64,000 nucleotides of DNA from Narthecium ossifragum. Taxonomy: Eukaryota > Streptophyta > Magnoliopsida > Dioscoreales > Nartheciaceae. A program made the position numbers and the translations under genes. The stretch is taken from the NCBI GenBank assembly GCA_963920575.1, contig OY986968.1, positions 26,232,129 to 26,296,128 on the forward strand. Reading direction: 5' to 3'. The notes under the pieces were generated by a model. That model did no database searches, was not told the DNA's origin, and saw nothing but the letters and a program-made list of their open reading frames with translations. Positions within the stretch are counted from its first letter, which is position 1. Each line of letters starts with the position of its first letter. Positions 13,105-25,069 of this stretch are shown here, piece after piece.

Positions 13105-15722
13105 CTAGAAGGTCATATTAATACATTCTTCTCTCACATCTGCATACAGCTCTGTGCTGAGATACCTTTCTCCACCACTGGGAAATATTGTTACAATCAT
13201 CTTGCCTTTGTTTTCATCTCTCTTTGCAACCTGGGGAAATTCAAAAGAGCATTCAAAAGAATTGTACATAAATATACATTTTGACTACACTAGAGGAATG
13301 AGTGGATCAGATCAGTAGGGAAATGAAAACCTTGAGGCAAGCTGCTAAATTGGCTCCTGAAGAAATGCCAGCAAGAATGCCTTCTTCTCTAGCAATCCTT
13401 CTCCCATAAGTCATTGATTCTTCTGTCGTAACAGTTATGATCTCATCGATTACAGATCTGTCCAGGTTTTCTGGAATAATTCCTGCACCGATTCCTTGGA
13501 TATTATGTAGACCTGGTTTGCCACCTGCAAATCCTCAAATTTAGCTTGTGTTGCTTGCTTGTAACATTTATAATAAAAAAAGTTTTGCCATAGATAAAGA
13601 CTCATTATTAGAGATGAAGTGATCTCTGAGAATCTTGCTACCAAAAAACACTCCTATTTAACGGTTTATATATGTTGGATCACATTTGACATAGGGGATC
13701 CAACAGGTGACGTTGTGTCCTGAAATTTTTTTTTTTTGAAAAAATATCAACCATTTGATAATTGTTCGAAAACCCCTCACTTAAAGAGAAAGATGCGAGA
13801 AAAGTTTCTAAGCTTCACCCTACATAATCAGATTATCATGCAATATGTAACTCCCTTAACTAAAGAAGAAAATCAGATTATCATGCAATCATAGGATCTT
13901 TGTCATGATTATCATTACAATGTTACTCATTTTAGGATATTTGTTGTACCTGAAATCACTGCACTCTCAGCAGGTTCAACACAGATGATCTTTATATTAG
14001 GGTTTCTCATCTTTAAATACTTTCCGGTACCAGATATGGTGCCTCCTGATCCAGGACCAGTTACGAAGATATCTACTTTGCCTGCTGTGTCTTTCCATAT
14101 TTCAGGACCTGAAGTAGGATCAAAGGCAAATGTGTTGAGCTTTGGAAGAAAAGATTGGTAATAGCTCAAAAGCAGGTGCTAAGCATCCATCTCTGTCACA
14201 TCCAAGGAAGTAAGAGCTTTGAAGATTTCTAGTGAATAGAAAGATGCTGACCTGTTCCGATGAAATGTGCTTCAGGATTTGCTGGATTGCTGAACTGATT
14301 AAGAACATGAGCAGTTGGGTCATTTGCTTTTAGCTGCTCTACCTTGTCAACTACTCCCTGAAATCCAAGACTCGGATCTGTGGAAAAATTGACAAACCAA
14401 AAATGAAATTAACCTAGAGCAGCGGGAAACATGAGTTTACATAATTATGAGTTTCGTGTTTACGAATCCAAAGCTGAATATAGTGAGGTCAAGTCGATTT
14501 TACTGCATAAAATAACCCAAAAAACAGACAGGGCTAACGGCAGCTATCTTTGTGTCTTACCAGTCAGATGGACTTCAGCACCAAGATATCTCAGTAAAAT
14601 CCGTTTATCTACTGAATAATGTCCTGGCATGACTGCAATAAATTTGTAACCTCTCAGAATGCTGATATAGGCCAAACCAATACCGAAATTTCCACTGGTA
14701 GGCTCAACCAGTGTCGTAATGCCAGGTTTAATGAGGCCCTTCTCCTCTGCATCTTCTATCATTCTAGAACATAGCCAAACATGAGACAGTCAGCGATAGA
14801 AAGATTTACACCTCCAAGATTGCCGGGAAAGTATTCATGCAGAGATGCACTCTTATCAGTGCCATCCAATAGAGCAAAGAATACAAAGAAAATGTGAAGA
14901 GCTTTGAGTCATAGACCTGAGAGCACCGCGGTCTTTCACAGAGGACAGAGGTTGGTATGCCTCCATCTTTGCAACCAATCGAGCATCTAATCCTTCGTTC
15001 TTCATTATCTTTTTAAGTTCCACCAGTGGTGTCCAGCCTATAAGCTGAAATATGAAAATGATTCATTCACCTCTAATATTTTTTAGGGCCAACAAGCAAA
15101 CTGTGTGACAGAAACACTGCTACAATCTTACACTGTTCTTCTCTATTATATCCAGATATCCAGGTTATACACAAGTTCTAACTGTCTTCCATGAAATTGC
15201 AGTTATCAAGCCTTATACACAAATAAGTACCTTGTTCCGCGAAATTCGATGCTTTTCAGAGTAGCCCATCTCCAAGAACTTGTGCAGAACATCAGATTAA
15301 AATCATTCATACACCCAGTGAAACTCATAATAGCTATTTGGTTCCTTCTTTTGTGTACAAATTTCACAATTTCGAACTTTAATCTTGTAAAAAGTCTTCA
15401 ACGTGTTCGTATCCTATACTGTAACGCCCAGACTAAATACGATTTCTCCAGCCGTTATTTGTTTTTAATAGATTTAGAAGATCTGAACTTGATTCTTGAA
15501 CCATCACAGAGTGCTAGTAAAGCAACAAAATACGCCAAAATAGCGAAAGATCGGATGATGATTACAGAAGCAACATCACAAACAACACCCATCAAAACTC
15601 TGCCATGAAACCATAGCTAAGCATCTATAATAAGTGATGTTTACCTGAGTGATATCTGAGGCAATATTCTCCCGGCCATCCTCTTCTTGGGAGGAGATGA
15701 GTGAAGGTATCCCTCTCTCCAT
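13105..15722 (-). CDS. Cysteine synthase family (O-acetylserine(thiol)lyase-like)
   Basis: PLP-dependent beta-substituting enzyme family that makes cysteine from O-acetylserine and sulfide; cyanoalanine synthase and cysteine desulfhydrase are close relatives. Seven exons on the minus strand: 15645-15722, 14917-15044, 14561-14763, 14252-14377, 13950-14108, 13331-13524, 13105-13230; 337 residues, all phases consistent, stop TAG. The PLP lysine is in SSVKDR (Lys63), the Gln of QFSNPAN is present, the phosphate loop reads [10 protein letters not shown], and ERYLST lies near the C-terminus. Two departures from the usual family: the substrate (asparagine) loop reads TSGNFG (Phe95) where TSGNTG is normal, and IGNTPLV is IGWTPLV. 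No organelle transit peptide is evident, so cytosolic location is inferred. CT repeats (15746-15782) lie in the leader. A copia element sits about 290 bp upstream. Confidence 0.9.
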
Positions 15723-15744
15723 GACTTGGGGTCTCTCACTCTAG

Positions 15745-15745
<1 letters not shown>

Positions 15746-15783
<38 letters not shown>
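15746..15783. repeat. CT/TC microsatellite
   Basis: About 18 TC dinucleotides immediately upstream of the cysteine synthase start codon (minus-strand GA repeat), probably within its leader. Confidence 0.9.
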
Positions 15784-15788
<5 letters not shown>

Positions 15789-16008
15789 TGCGTTACTGTG
15801 CGTTAAAACTAGCAATCGTCAAACCTTTGAAAAAAATGTCAGTTTCGTACATTGATAATCTATTTTATTAATGTGGTTCTGAGTCCCTCACATGAATCCG
15901 CATGAAAGGGGGAGGAGGGCGGTTGGGTTCATGTGGTCAAGAATTTGTCTTGGAGTGTTTAATGTAGGTTATATATGTTCAATGTTTGGAACGCGAACAA
16001 GCTATTCC

Positions 16009-16010
16009 TG

Positions 16011-16062
<52 letters not shown>

Positions 16063-16402
16063 AAAATAGGTAATCCCCTTACTTGCTTACTTTTAACTTA
16101 TACTTCATACTAATTACAAGTGAATAAGAAGAGGAGATATGAGAAGAGAAACTCTAACTATTTACAAGAAGATAGCAAGGAGAAGAAGCAATACAAGATA
16201 TAAGAGGAGCTCAATCTCACCACCTTCCTTCATTTGTTCATCCATGCCTATTTATAGGCAAATGGGAGGATATGAAGACAAAGCATCATTGAATGCTTTT
16301 GTCTCAATCCAATTTCCATCAACAAGGCTAGTCATTCATCAAGACTAGTCATTCATCAATAGTGGGCATGTGATCTCATTCACATGCACACATTTTACAA
16401 TA
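16009..16402 (-). repeat. Copia 3' LTR
   Basis: Same sequence as 24388-24749 apart from scattered substitutions and a longer TA run (about 16011-16060). Contains CCTATTTATAGG (about 16247), which is a plausible TATA region on the minus strand. Confidence 0.92.
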
Positions 16403-16655
16403 CTCTCCCTTGAATGACTAAAATATGCCTCGTTACAAACCTTTGCTAAGAAAAACCCGGTGGGATAAAAACTTAACGAAAAAAAAAGGAGTACAATATT
16501 CTTACTTAGAAAGGTATTAGGCTATCGAGACTGCCTCGTTAAAACCTGCCAAGGAAAACCCAGTGGGAAAAACCTTAGCGAAGGAAAAAGAGTACAGTAC
16601 CTGAATACCTTTTAAGATTATGACTCCCCCTTATGGAAATATGAATTGCTGGTGC

Positions 16656-17582
16656 TCAGCAAAATAGATCTTTGAGGTAACGCATTCCGATGCCATGCAC
16701 TAGCTTCCTGAAAGTTGTCGTCGGTAATGCCTTGGTAAACAGATCGGCCAAATTATCGCTGGAGCGTATCTGTCGAATATCAATGTCGCCGTTCTTCTGG
16801 AGCTCATGCGTGTAAAAGAACTTTGGTGATATATGCTTGGTTCTGTCGCCTTTGATATAACCGCCTCTAATTTGAGTGATGCATGCAGCATTATCTTCGT
16901 ATAATATTGTTGGAGTGTTTTTGATTGAAGATAATCCACAACTGTCTTGAATATTCTGTATCATGCTTCTCAGCCAGATACATTCTCTACTTGCTTCATG
17001 AATGGCAAGTATCTCAGCATGATTGGAAGAGGTGGCGGTTAATGTTTGCTTCATAGATCTCCAAGATATAGCAGTGTTTTCATAAAGGAAGATATAGCCG
17101 GTTTGTGATTTGGCCTTGTGTGGATCAGAAAGATAACCAGCATCTGCATAGCCAACCAACTGTGGTCTTGAACTATTTGAGAAAAATAGTCCAAGATCTG
17201 TAGTTCCACGGAGATAGCGTAATATGTGCTTGATTCCATTCCAATGTCTTCGAGTTGGTGCAGAACTGTATCTTGCCAGTAGATTAACTGCAAAAGCTAT
17301 ATCGACCATTGTGCAATTTGCAAGATACATGAGAGCCCCTATTGCACTCATATATGGTACTTCAGGACCAAGGAGTTCTTCACCATCCTCATGAGGGCGG
17401 AAAGGGTCTTTCTTCACGTCAAGAGATCGGACAACCATTGGGGAACTCAATGGATGAGTTTTGTCCATATAAAATTGTCTCAGGACCTTTTCCATATAAT
17501 TTGATTGGTGGACCAATATTCCACTTGGAAAGTACTCGATTTGCAGGCCGAGACAAAATTTTGTCTTTCCAAGGTCTTTCAT
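16656..17582 (-). pseudogene. Copia reverse transcriptase C-part and RNase H
   Basis: 308-codon open stretch starting MKDLGKTKFCLGLQIEY, with SPMVVRSLDV, YLANCTMVDIAFAVNLLARY and the RNase H segment (LVGYADAGYLSD, TSSNHAEILAIHEASRE, LYEDNAACI) and the copia C-terminal SSDNLADLFTKALP. It is out of frame with the upstream integrase/RT part; the two overlap at 17579-17582, marking a frameshift inside reverse transcriptase. Confidence 0.9.
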
Positions 17583-19681
17583 TTCAAATCAAATTCCTTC
17601 TTTAAATAGTCAGATGCCTTTGTCAGTTCTTCAGGAGTCCCAATTAAGTTTAGGTCATCGACATATACTGCAATAATGACAAATCCGGAATTTGATTTTT
17701 TGGTGAAGACACATGGGCAAACTGGGTTGTTTATGTATCCCTCTTTAAGGAGGTATTCATTGAGCCGATTATACCACATTCGCCCAGATTGTTTTAACCC
17801 ATATAGAGATCTCTGAAGCTTGATAGAATATAGATCCCGGGGTTTATTTACTTCAGATAATTTAAGTCCTTCAGGGACTTTCATATAAATGTCACTATCT
17901 AGTGACCCATACAAGTATGCTGTGACTACGTCCATTAGATGCATATCTAGTTTCTCTGAAACTGCTAAACCAATCAAGAATCGGAAGGTTATTGCATCCA
18001 TTACAGGAGAGTACGTCTCCTCGTAGTCTATACTAGGTTTCTGTGAGAAACCTTGTGCCACAAACCGCGCTTTGTATCGTACTATTTCACTTTTCTCATT
18101 TCGCTTGAGCACAAATACCCATTTGTATCCCACTGGTTTGACATCTTCTGGTGTCTGGACCACAGGTCCAAAAACATTTCGTTTTGCCAGTGAGTTTAAT
18201 TCAGTTTGAATGGCTCCTTTCCACTTTGGCCAGTCGACTCTATGCCGACATTCTTCGACAGATTTTGGCTCAGGCTCTTCATTACTTCTAGTAATGTCAA
18301 GAGCAACTGCATATGCAAATGAGTTGTTGACAACAATTTCATTTCTGTTCCACCTTTTCTCAGTGTGCGCACAATTTATCGAGATCTCATGATTTTCAGA
18401 TATCTGTACCTCTTCTGGAGGCGCCTGAACCTCTTCGGGAGGTGCTTGAACCTCTTCGGGGGATGTATGTTCAGGGGTATCAGTCTTCTGGCCAGTTTGT
18501 CCTTGTACCCTTTTTTTCCTTGGGACCTTATCCTTGGCTTCAATAGGTCTTCCACGCTTCTGACGTGCTTTAGATTCACATGCTTTATGATCCTCGGATT
18601 GTTCTTCAGGAACATCAATCCGGGCTGGAGTATTTGCAGCTGGAATATGTGACTTTATCACTCGTTGTGAATCAGTAAATGCATCAGGCATCTGATTCGC
18701 AATTTTTTGCAAATGTATAATCTTCTGAACTTCGAGTTCAGTTTGACTTGTTCTAGGATCAAGATGAGACAACGTCGAAATGTTCCATATAACTTCATTT
18801 TGAGTTTCTGGCTTCTTCTTGTCTCCTCCTAATGGTGGAAAAACTGACTCATCAATGTGACAGTCAGCAAAACGTGCTCTAAACAAATCCCCTGTTAAAG
18901 GCTCTAGGTACCTTATGATAGAAGGGGAGTCAAAACCAACATAAATACAAAGACGGCGCTGAGGACCCATCTTGGTTCTCTGAGGTGGAGGAATTGTAAC
19001 ATAAATAGCACATCCAAAAGTCCTTAAGTGAGAAATATTTGGTTGCTGGCCAAAGACAAGTTGTACTGGTGAAAATTTATGATATGCAGATGGTCTGACT
19101 CGGATCAAAGATGATGCATACAATACAGCATGTCCCCAAGCTGAGACAGGTAACTTGGATTTCATAAGCAATGGTCTAGCTATCAATTGGATGTGTTTGA
19201 TAAGTGATTCTGCTAGGCCATTCTGAGTATGTGTATGCGCAACAGGGTGTTCTACATTTATCCCTATTGATACACAATAATCTAAAAATGTTTGAGATGT
19301 AAACTCACCAGCATTGTCAAGACGAATTGTCTTGATGGGATAGTTTGGAAACTGGGCTCGTAACCGAATGATCTGAGCTAAAAGTTTAGCAAAAGCAACG
19401 TTACGACTAGATAGAAGACATACATGTGACCATCTTGTGGATGCATCTATTAAGACCATGAAGTATCGAAATGGTCCACTAGAAGGATGAATGGGCCCAC
19501 ATATATCACCTTGAATTCGCTCCAAGAAATTTGGAGATTCAGAGGTAACCTTAGAAGGGGATGGTCTCACTATTAGCTTTCCTTGGGAGCAAGAAGCACA
19601 TGAATATTCACTGGCTGAAAGAATCTTCTGGTTCTTAAGATTGTGCCCATGTGAATTCTCAATGATTCGACGCATCATCAC
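17579..19681 (-). pseudogene. Copia integrase and reverse transcriptase N-part
   Basis: 700-codon open stretch. The integrase zinc-finger region includes CASCSQGK. The core has GDICGPIHPSSGPFRYF, IRLDNAGEFTSQ and the ENGLAES-like QNGLAESLIKH. A low-complexity linker holds four PPEEVQ-type repeats. RT begins HRVDWPKWKGAIQTELNSL and contains YVDDLNLIG (catalytic YVDD). It ends early in KKEFDLK because of a frameshift. Upstream, the residue before HDRLGHPG is a stop (TAG), which separates it from the protease frame. Confidence 0.92.
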
Positions 19682-19708
19682 CGATCCAGGGTGACCAAGT
19701 CGATCATG

Positions 19709-20197
19709 CTAGAGTATAAAATCACTTGGATTAGTGCACTTCTGGTGCATCACAGCGTGTGATTCTATTGGTCTTATTTTCGTATGGTATAGACCAGAAG
19801 AAAGGGCAGGAAGCTTCTCAAGTACATGCTTCTGGCATGAAACTGTAAGTGTGATGCTTAGATACTCTATACCAGTTTCATTCGTCGTTTCCATATGATA
19901 TCCATTACGACGTAAATTCTTGAAACTGAGTAAATTTCTTCTGGATTTAGTAGAGTATAGTGCATCATCAATAGATAGTTTTGTTCCTCTGGGCAAAACT
20001 ATGGTTGTTCTCCCGGAGCCTTCTATCAGGTCTGTAGGGCCCGATATTGTATTTACATTTGACTCTTTCAATGTTAATTGTGAGAAGTACTTACGATCTT
20101 GGAGGATCGTGTTTGTGGTTGCACTGTCTGCAAGACATGCTTCACCATCCATCTGAGAAACAATTAGAGCAATATATGCATTCATAGAAATATGCAT
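19709..20197 (-). pseudogene. Copia protease
   Basis: Aspartic-protease segment with LADSATTNTILQD (usual copia active site has D-S-G/A) and GRTTIVLPRGTKLSIDDALY. The frame ends at a TAG just before HDRLGHPG, where a Trp codon is usual, so it no longer reads through into integrase. Confidence 0.85.
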
Positions 20198-20283
20198 AAG
20201 CTACAAAGCGTTCAAAGATACATAGAGAAAATAAGCCAAGTACATATTAGTAGATATAAGCACACTATAATACATGATTTTAG

Positions 20284-21338
20284 TAGGTGTCCATCCATTC
20301 CTCAGATCCTACGAGGAAGTCCGATACATCTAGAGATGTACCAACCGTGGGGTTACTAGGAAGGGGAATATCAACCAGGCCATCAAAATCTGTGAAGTTC
20401 ATTTCAGCACATTTCTTCTTTCCCTTGGTTGTGTGCTGCTCCACAACATGCTTGGACGCACGACAGTTGCGAGACCAGTGCCCTTTTCCTCCACATCGGT
20501 AGCATTCATCATCATTCTTCTTGGAGATTCCGTCTTCAGGCTCCTTTTTCTTTCTATTTTCTATTTGATCATTCTTAGGGTAGGGAGTAGGATCACTATT
20601 TCCTTCGCGGTAGTAATGGAACCTATCATTATATCGCCCACGACCACGGCCTCGTCCACGCCCGCGTCCACGGCCACGGCCACGGCCACGCCCTCGTCCG
20701 TGGCCATGTCCACGATGGACATTAGCATTTGCTTCAGGAAATGGGGCAAAACCATATGGACGAGACTCATGATTTTTCAGTAGGATCTGGTTTTGTTTCT
20801 CGGCTTTCAGTAGGGCATCAATGAGTTCAGATCATTTTTTGAAATCACGTTGTCGGTATTGCTGCTGTAACATCAGATTGGAGGCATGGAATGTGGAGAA
20901 AGTTTTCTCAAGTTTATCATGGTCAGATATGGTCTGGCCGCATAACTCTAGTTGGGAGGTGATCTTATGGAGTGCAGAATTATACTCACTAATGGTTTTG
21001 AAATCCTGGAGGCGAAGGTGTAACCACTCGTACTGGGCAGTGGGAAGAACGATAGTTTTCAGGTGTTGGAACCTATCATTTAAGTTTCTCCATAAGACTA
21101 GTGGGTCCCGCACAGTGAGGTATTCATTTTTTAGATCATCATGAATGTGACGGCGGAGAAAGATCAGGGCACTGTCCCTTTCAATCTGCGTGGCTGTATT
21201 CCCTTCCTTAATTACATTCCCCAGATTTGTGGCATTCAGATGGAGCTCAGCATCTAGTGCCCAGGACAGGAAGTTACTTCCGGTAACTTCCAGGGGAAGA
21301 AACTCCAGCTTCAGGCTAGACATGGTTAGGTTGTACAA
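20284..21338 (-). pseudogene. Copia gag with internal stop
   Basis: The N-terminal 168 codons (21338-20832) begin MYNLTMSSLKLEFLPLEV and include the gag core (NFLSWALDAELHL, LEKTFSTFHASNLMLQQQYR). A TGA at 20829-20831 interrupts it, after which the same frame continues through a long RG/HG-repeat tract (about 20640-20715) and a zinc knuckle CYRCGGKGHWSRNC (about 20470-20510) to a stop near 20284. The RG tract is unusually long for copia gag. Confidence 0.88.
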
Positions 21339-22601
21339 GAGAGATGCTAGAAATTAATTTAAAGCAAAAGAAATAGCAATAAAATTTTTTTTGATTTTTT
21401 TTTTGGCCCCGGTTTTTATTTGCGGATCGGTAACGATCCGGATTCGAACCATGGGCGCTTCATTCCATAAGTCCGAGCGGTCGCTAGGGGTGAGCAAAAC
21501 CGAACCGAAATCATAGAACCGAACCGAATCGAAAAATTCGGTTCGGTTTTTCGGTATATTCGGTTCGGTTCGGTATTTTATATGTTAAAAATTCGGTATT
21601 CGGTTCGGTATTCGGTTTTTATTTTTCAAATTCGGTAAATACCGAAATACCGAAATATTTAATGTTAATATGTAATATACATTATACAGTATACTTGGAT
21701 TGAGTCGGGTGACTTACTGACTCGGGTCGAGTCTGCCCACTCGTCGAGCCGATCCCTTATTCCCTTATTGCCTGATGCCATGCCGTAATTCCTATTGCCA
21801 TTTGCCCACTCGTTGAGTCGATCCCTGATGCCATGCCCTAGCCGGCCCTCCAAGTTCCAACCGGCAACCACGGGCTGCCCCGCTGCCGGGCTGCCCCGCT
21901 GCGGCGGCTGGTAGTGCCTACTCCCTCCTCCCGGACCTCCCGTCCTCCGACAGCCGACAACGGACAACACCCGCTCACACGCGGCGGCACGCCGGCACTC
22001 CACCACCAGGTCCACCACTAATGGTTAGTTCTCCTCACGTTTTTCTTTTCTTTTCTTTATTTCCTCTCTCTTTTGTTCCTTTCTTTTGATTTTTTCTTGT
22101 CTGCTGCTTGCTGCATCCTCACAAAGTCACAGATCTTTTGATTTCCCCTGTTTCTTGAGCAGTGGCTGCTACCCATGTGAGTTTCCCGATTTCCCCTGTT
22201 TTCCATGCATCTCTCACATTTCTTTTGATCCGTTGTTTTGATTTTGCTTTAGTCCGCTGCATCCTCACAGATCTTTTGATTTCCCCTGTTTCTTGAGCAG
22301 TGCTACTGCTACCAGCCTACCAATGTGAGTTTTCCGATTTCCCCAATTTTCCAAGCAACGTTGCTGTTGATCAGCTAGCTGAGAAGATAAGTTCAACTGG
22401 GTTAAAGGTGAAGATTTTATTCTTGACATTTCTACCTCATTTCTTGGGATAAGGTTCTACCGCTTTTTTGTGTTTTGGGTTCTTTATGGACACACGCTGT
22501 AAATGCTTGTTTTTAATGGTGTTCATTTTGTATTGGTGTTGTACATCATATGTCTAAGTTTTTTAAGTAGCAGGTAATTATGGCTTTCGTCTGAGTAAAA
22601 G

Positions 22602-22984
22602 CATGCTTCCCATAATGCTGAAAGATGTTGGAGCTCTAGCTCTGGTAGCAGGATGTCGATTCCATATAAAAAGTATCCAAATGTAGTGCTGGTGTATGTA
22701 CATCAGTGTATTATTTATTTTGATGTCTAGACTGCATCCCTTGAACATAGTTTTTATGTGTGTGAGTAAACACCAAGCACAAGCATATTCTTCTTCGGAT
22801 GGATTCAGTTTTAACGTTTTGATCCTATCTGTATTGCAGTTATCCTCCATTTCCTGACGTGATAGCATTTGGGAAGGATCGCAAGAAACGGGGTGTTGCA
22901 TGTCACCACCCAAAGTTGTTCGTCTTGCAAAGGAAGGATAGTCTTCGTGTTATAGTTTCTTCAGCAAATTTAGTTTCAAAGCAG
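22602..22984 (+). pseudogene. TDP1-like (tyrosyl-DNA phosphodiesterase family) gene fragment
   Basis: Two exons and their intron are recognisable. The first (about 22602-22693) reads HNAERCWSSSSGSRMSIPYK and KYPNVVLV, then donor GTATGT. The second (22840-22984, after TTGCAG) reads YPPFPDVIAFGKDRKKRGV, CHHPKLFVLQ and LRVIVSSANLVSKQ, then donor GTGACG. The split Val codon joins the two exons in frame. The HxK...N arrangement (HPK and the Asn of SSANL) matches the first HKN motif of TDP1-type phosphodiesterases; plant FHA-domain TDP1-like proteins are the best match from memory. An in-frame TAA lies just upstream of the first segment. Retained intron shows capture at the DNA level, not through mRNA. 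Confidence 0.75.
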
Positions 22985-23429
22985 GTGACGATTTCGCTTC
23001 TGGGGATTCCCTAGGTTTCACATTGCACTTGTCTTCTGTGCCTAATATAACCGAGGTGGTGATCTTGTGTGTCCAGTAAAAATAGCTTGAATTAGTTCAT
23101 CTTTGTAGGAGGATTTAGTAATTAGTTATCAGTATGGTCTGATATTATTGGAAATAAGAGCTGCTATTAGATATTGTCTGTTTGATCTCCGAAGCTGGGA
23201 ATTTATCTAACTTGATAAGATTTGAAGAGAGAAGGAAATTTGTTTATCTACACAGTTATGTTTGCTAGATTTCATATAACAGCGGTTTACATAAGAAATT
23301 GTTTAGTGGACCTTTAAATGCACCATTGAAGAAATGTTCATTGTATAGTTATGTACCTCTACTTCATCAGGATCATATCATTCTCTTCAATTATTTAAGC
23401 CAGCATTTTATTACGTTTGAAAAAAGCAC

Positions 23430-23625
23430 TTCATTTGAAAAAGAAATGTTGTAGGCTTAAGCCATCGGTTCCATGCTTCATTTGATTCAGATGGTGTGCA
23501 AATTAAGACCCTGGCTTCAATTCTTGGAAAATATCGAGCTAAGACGAGTGGAATGCTGGAAGTTGTCTTGAAAAGAAACACTAATATACCTGCAGATGCT
23601 AATTGTTTTTTACATGCAGATGCTA
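23430..23625 (+). pseudogene. Further exon-like segment inside the hAT-type element
   Basis: One frame reads SHRFHASFDSDGVQIKT, LASILGKYRAKTSGMLEVV and LKRNTNIPADAN without a stop, which is unlike the surrounding AT-rich DNA. It could be another exon of the captured gene or of a second gene. I cannot assign it. Confidence 0.35.
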
Positions 23626-24387
23626 AGTTGTCTTGAAAAAAATTTCGGTTCGGTATTGTAAACAAATTTCGGTTCGGTATTGTAAAACAAAATTCGGTTC
23701 GGTTCGGTATTGTAAAAAACAATTCGGTTTGGTTCGGTATTGTAAAAAAAATTTCGGTTCGGTTCGGTTTTTAGGGTAATTTGGTTCGGTTCGGTTCGGT
23801 TTTAGGAATACCGGATATGAAAAATTCAGTTCGGTTCGTGTTTTTTGGTACCGAATGAATTTCGGTATTTCGGTTCTGTATCGAATACCGAATTCTCACC
23901 CCTGCCGGTCACGCTGATCACTCGGGCGGCCCCGAAGGGTTGATAATAACCCATTCCGAAAAGTTTATATAGTGAATGGCAGGCATTTATCAAAGCATTA
24001 AACAAATATAAACTCATGTATTATATTAACAATAGAAATTAATATATGTACTTATGGTACTGAATTGATTTGCACTTCATGTGCGAGATAATGTGCTTCA
24101 GGCACAATACAGTGATTTGCACTTCAAGTGCAAATTAAGTGCTTCAAGCACTTTTTTAATTTTGTACTTCGGGTACAATCATTTTACCATGTGTGCTTCA
24201 GGCATCACAGTGGTCTGTTCTTCATATATATATAACTTGTACTTCGGATACAAGCATATGCTTCAAAACACTGTATAACTTAGGTTAGGATGAAAATGAC
24301 TAGAATAATTACAAGGCAATAGTCAGTAAAATATACCTGACTGGTTCTCTCCTTTCCTCTACGCTGTAGAGACTCGTGCTGATAACG

Positions 24388-24749
24388 TGTTATATATATA
24401 TATATCAAGGAAATAGGTAATCCCCTTGCTTGCTTACTTCTAACTTATACTTCATACTAATTGCAAGTGGATAAGAAGAGGGGATATGAGAAGAGAAACT
24501 CTAACTACTTACAAGAAGATAGCAAGGAGAAAAAGTAATACGAGATAGAAGAGGAGCTCAATCTCACCACCTTCCTTCATTTGTTCATCCATGCCTATTT
24601 ATAGGCAAATGGGAGGATATGAAGACAAAGCATCATTGAATGCTTTTGTCTCAATTCAATTTCCATCAACAAGGCTAGTCATTCATCAAGACTAGTCATT
24701 CATTAATAGTGGGCATGTGATCTCATTCACATGCACACATTTTACAATA
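24388..24749 (-). repeat. Copia 5' LTR
   Basis: Pairs with 16009-16402. On the plus strand it begins TGTTATATAT and ends ACATTTTACAATA. The five bases after it (ATTCC) equal the five before the other LTR. Confidence 0.92.
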
Positions 24750-25069
24750 ATTCCGAGTTAATGGATTTTGGGGTTAATAAATCTGAAATAAAGAATGGAA
24801 AAAAGTAAGAATAGAGTGGTAATGATTACTTAGAATATGAAAAAAATAAAAATGTAGTAGATGGAATGAGGATAAGTGACTAATGATTATTTTGAATAGG
24901 AAAAGAAGTGTTCGGGGATAAAACCCCTTATGCCCAAACCAAACATGAGCTTAGACCCGCAATAATCTTTTGCACTTTTGGATCAAAATATTTTGTTGTA
25001 TTAGATTTTTTTGGATGAAAATACCCACGAACATGATATGTTTTGACACGACCCTCAATTAAAAAACTA

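Larger units (their letters stand above)
21485..23904. mobile_element. hAT-type non-autonomous element carrying gene fragments
   Basis: Begins TAGGGGTGAGCAAAACCGAA and ends in the inverse, GAATTCTCACCCCTG, with long flanking arrays of the motif GGTTCGGT / ACCGAACC, the same end structure as the 441-bp MITE at 36958-37398. The flanks are GCGGTCGC on the left and GCCGGTCAC on the right, an imperfect match to an 8-bp duplication. No transposase is present. The internal 1.5 kb holds host-like exon sequence (22602-22984). It is inserted in the copia leader between 5' LTR and gag. Confidence 0.78.
16004..24754 (-). mobile_element. Full-length Ty1-copia LTR retrotransposon, mutated
   Basis: Both LTRs, a primer-binding site, a polypurine tract and all copia domains are present, transcribed on the minus strand. 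LTRs are 24388-24749 (5') and 16009-16402 (3'), flanked by the perfect 5-bp target duplication ATTCC (16004-16008 and 24750-24754). The primer-binding region follows the 5' LTR (minus-strand CGTTATCAGCACGAG, about 24373-24387). The purine tract (minus-strand CAAGGGAGAG) abuts the 3' LTR. Order gag, protease, integrase, reverse transcriptase, RNase H is typical of copia. Coding capacity is lost through a gag stop, a stop at the protease/integrase border, and a frameshift in reverse transcriptase. By eye the LTRs differ at roughly a dozen sites plus a TA expansion, so the insertion is not recent. The leader is interrupted by a hAT-type element. Confidence 0.92.

Noticed and set aside
15892..16113. 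73-codon frame with a YIYIYI run
   Set aside because: It is translated from the TA microsatellite at the edge of the copia LTR.
21665..22018. 117-codon minus-strand frame (MVDLVVECRRAAACERV...)
   Set aside because: CG-rich stretch inside the hAT-type element with no family residues and no support from the captured-gene orientation (plus strand).
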